Assembly: GCF_000003605.2 (NCBI RefSeq)
Contig: NW_003152755.1
Span: 116,634-153,901 of the forward strand
DNA: 37,268 nt
From: Saccoglossus kowalevskii
Lineage: Eukaryota; Hemichordata; Enteropneusta; Harrimaniidae
Reading direction: 5' to 3'
The first letter of the stretch is position 1. More notes on this DNA, generated by a model. It saw only the letters and a program-made list of their open reading frames with translations. It had not been told where the DNA came from and did no database searches. The DNA is not shown here.

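Overview
The window is a eukaryotic, animal-type segment. It is AT-rich and full of dispersed repeats and transposon relics. Essentially the whole length lies inside one multi-exon gene on the minus strand. I traced 27 exons from 37268 down to 1157. Their reading phases join throughout, and nearly all have GT/AG boundaries. The conceptual product, about 1,270 residues, matches the middle and C-terminal part of rotatin (RTTN), the armadillo/HEAT-type centriole and ciliary-basal-body protein. By comparison with the roughly 2,226-residue human protein as I remember it, about 800 N-terminal residues lie beyond 37268 and the last 150-200 residues lie to the left of base 1. The organism looks like a non-vertebrate metazoan, probably marine, judging by the repeat style, DIRS elements and intron density. 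The lineage cannot be fixed from the sequence alone.

Layout from the gene's 5' side. At 37.3-34.5 kb, five exons are interrupted by a plus-strand relic of a non-LTR retrotransposon ORF (34.8-35.3 kb). The intron at 34.6-30.2 kb holds a decayed DIRS-like tyrosine-recombinase retroelement (RT, RNase H and recombinase in order on the minus strand). Beside it is a small foldback/SINE-like unit with a cloverleaf-forming segment. The intron at 30.0-26.4 kb holds a broken hAT-like transposase. Exons at 26.4-25.4 kb include a GC-AG intron. The intron at 25.4-23.3 kb contains a CpG-rich promoter-like patch, a 39-bp minisatellite and a candidate small secreted ORF. Exons at 23.3-20.5 kb include one unresolved splice junction and one short inverted-repeat element. 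At 20.4-17.5 kb sits a 2.9-kb transposon with long terminal inverted repeats and a second, nested inverted-repeat pair inside it. Exons at 16.4-12.3 kb encode a Ser/Thr-rich linker plus helical-repeat segments, and that stretch also holds another inverted-repeat element. The 9.4-kb intron (12.3-2.9 kb) is filled with tandem and interspersed repeats, including a striking array of hairpin motifs spaced every 151 bp. The last exons, at 2.9-1.16 kb, encode the region just before the rotatin C terminus.

The one clearly functional gene is RTTN. Everything else I can name is mobile-element debris in its introns, apart from the CpG-rich patch at 23.65-24.32 kb, which could be a nested promoter. I found no operon, CRISPR array, tRNA or rRNA gene, and no coherent new multi-gene system.
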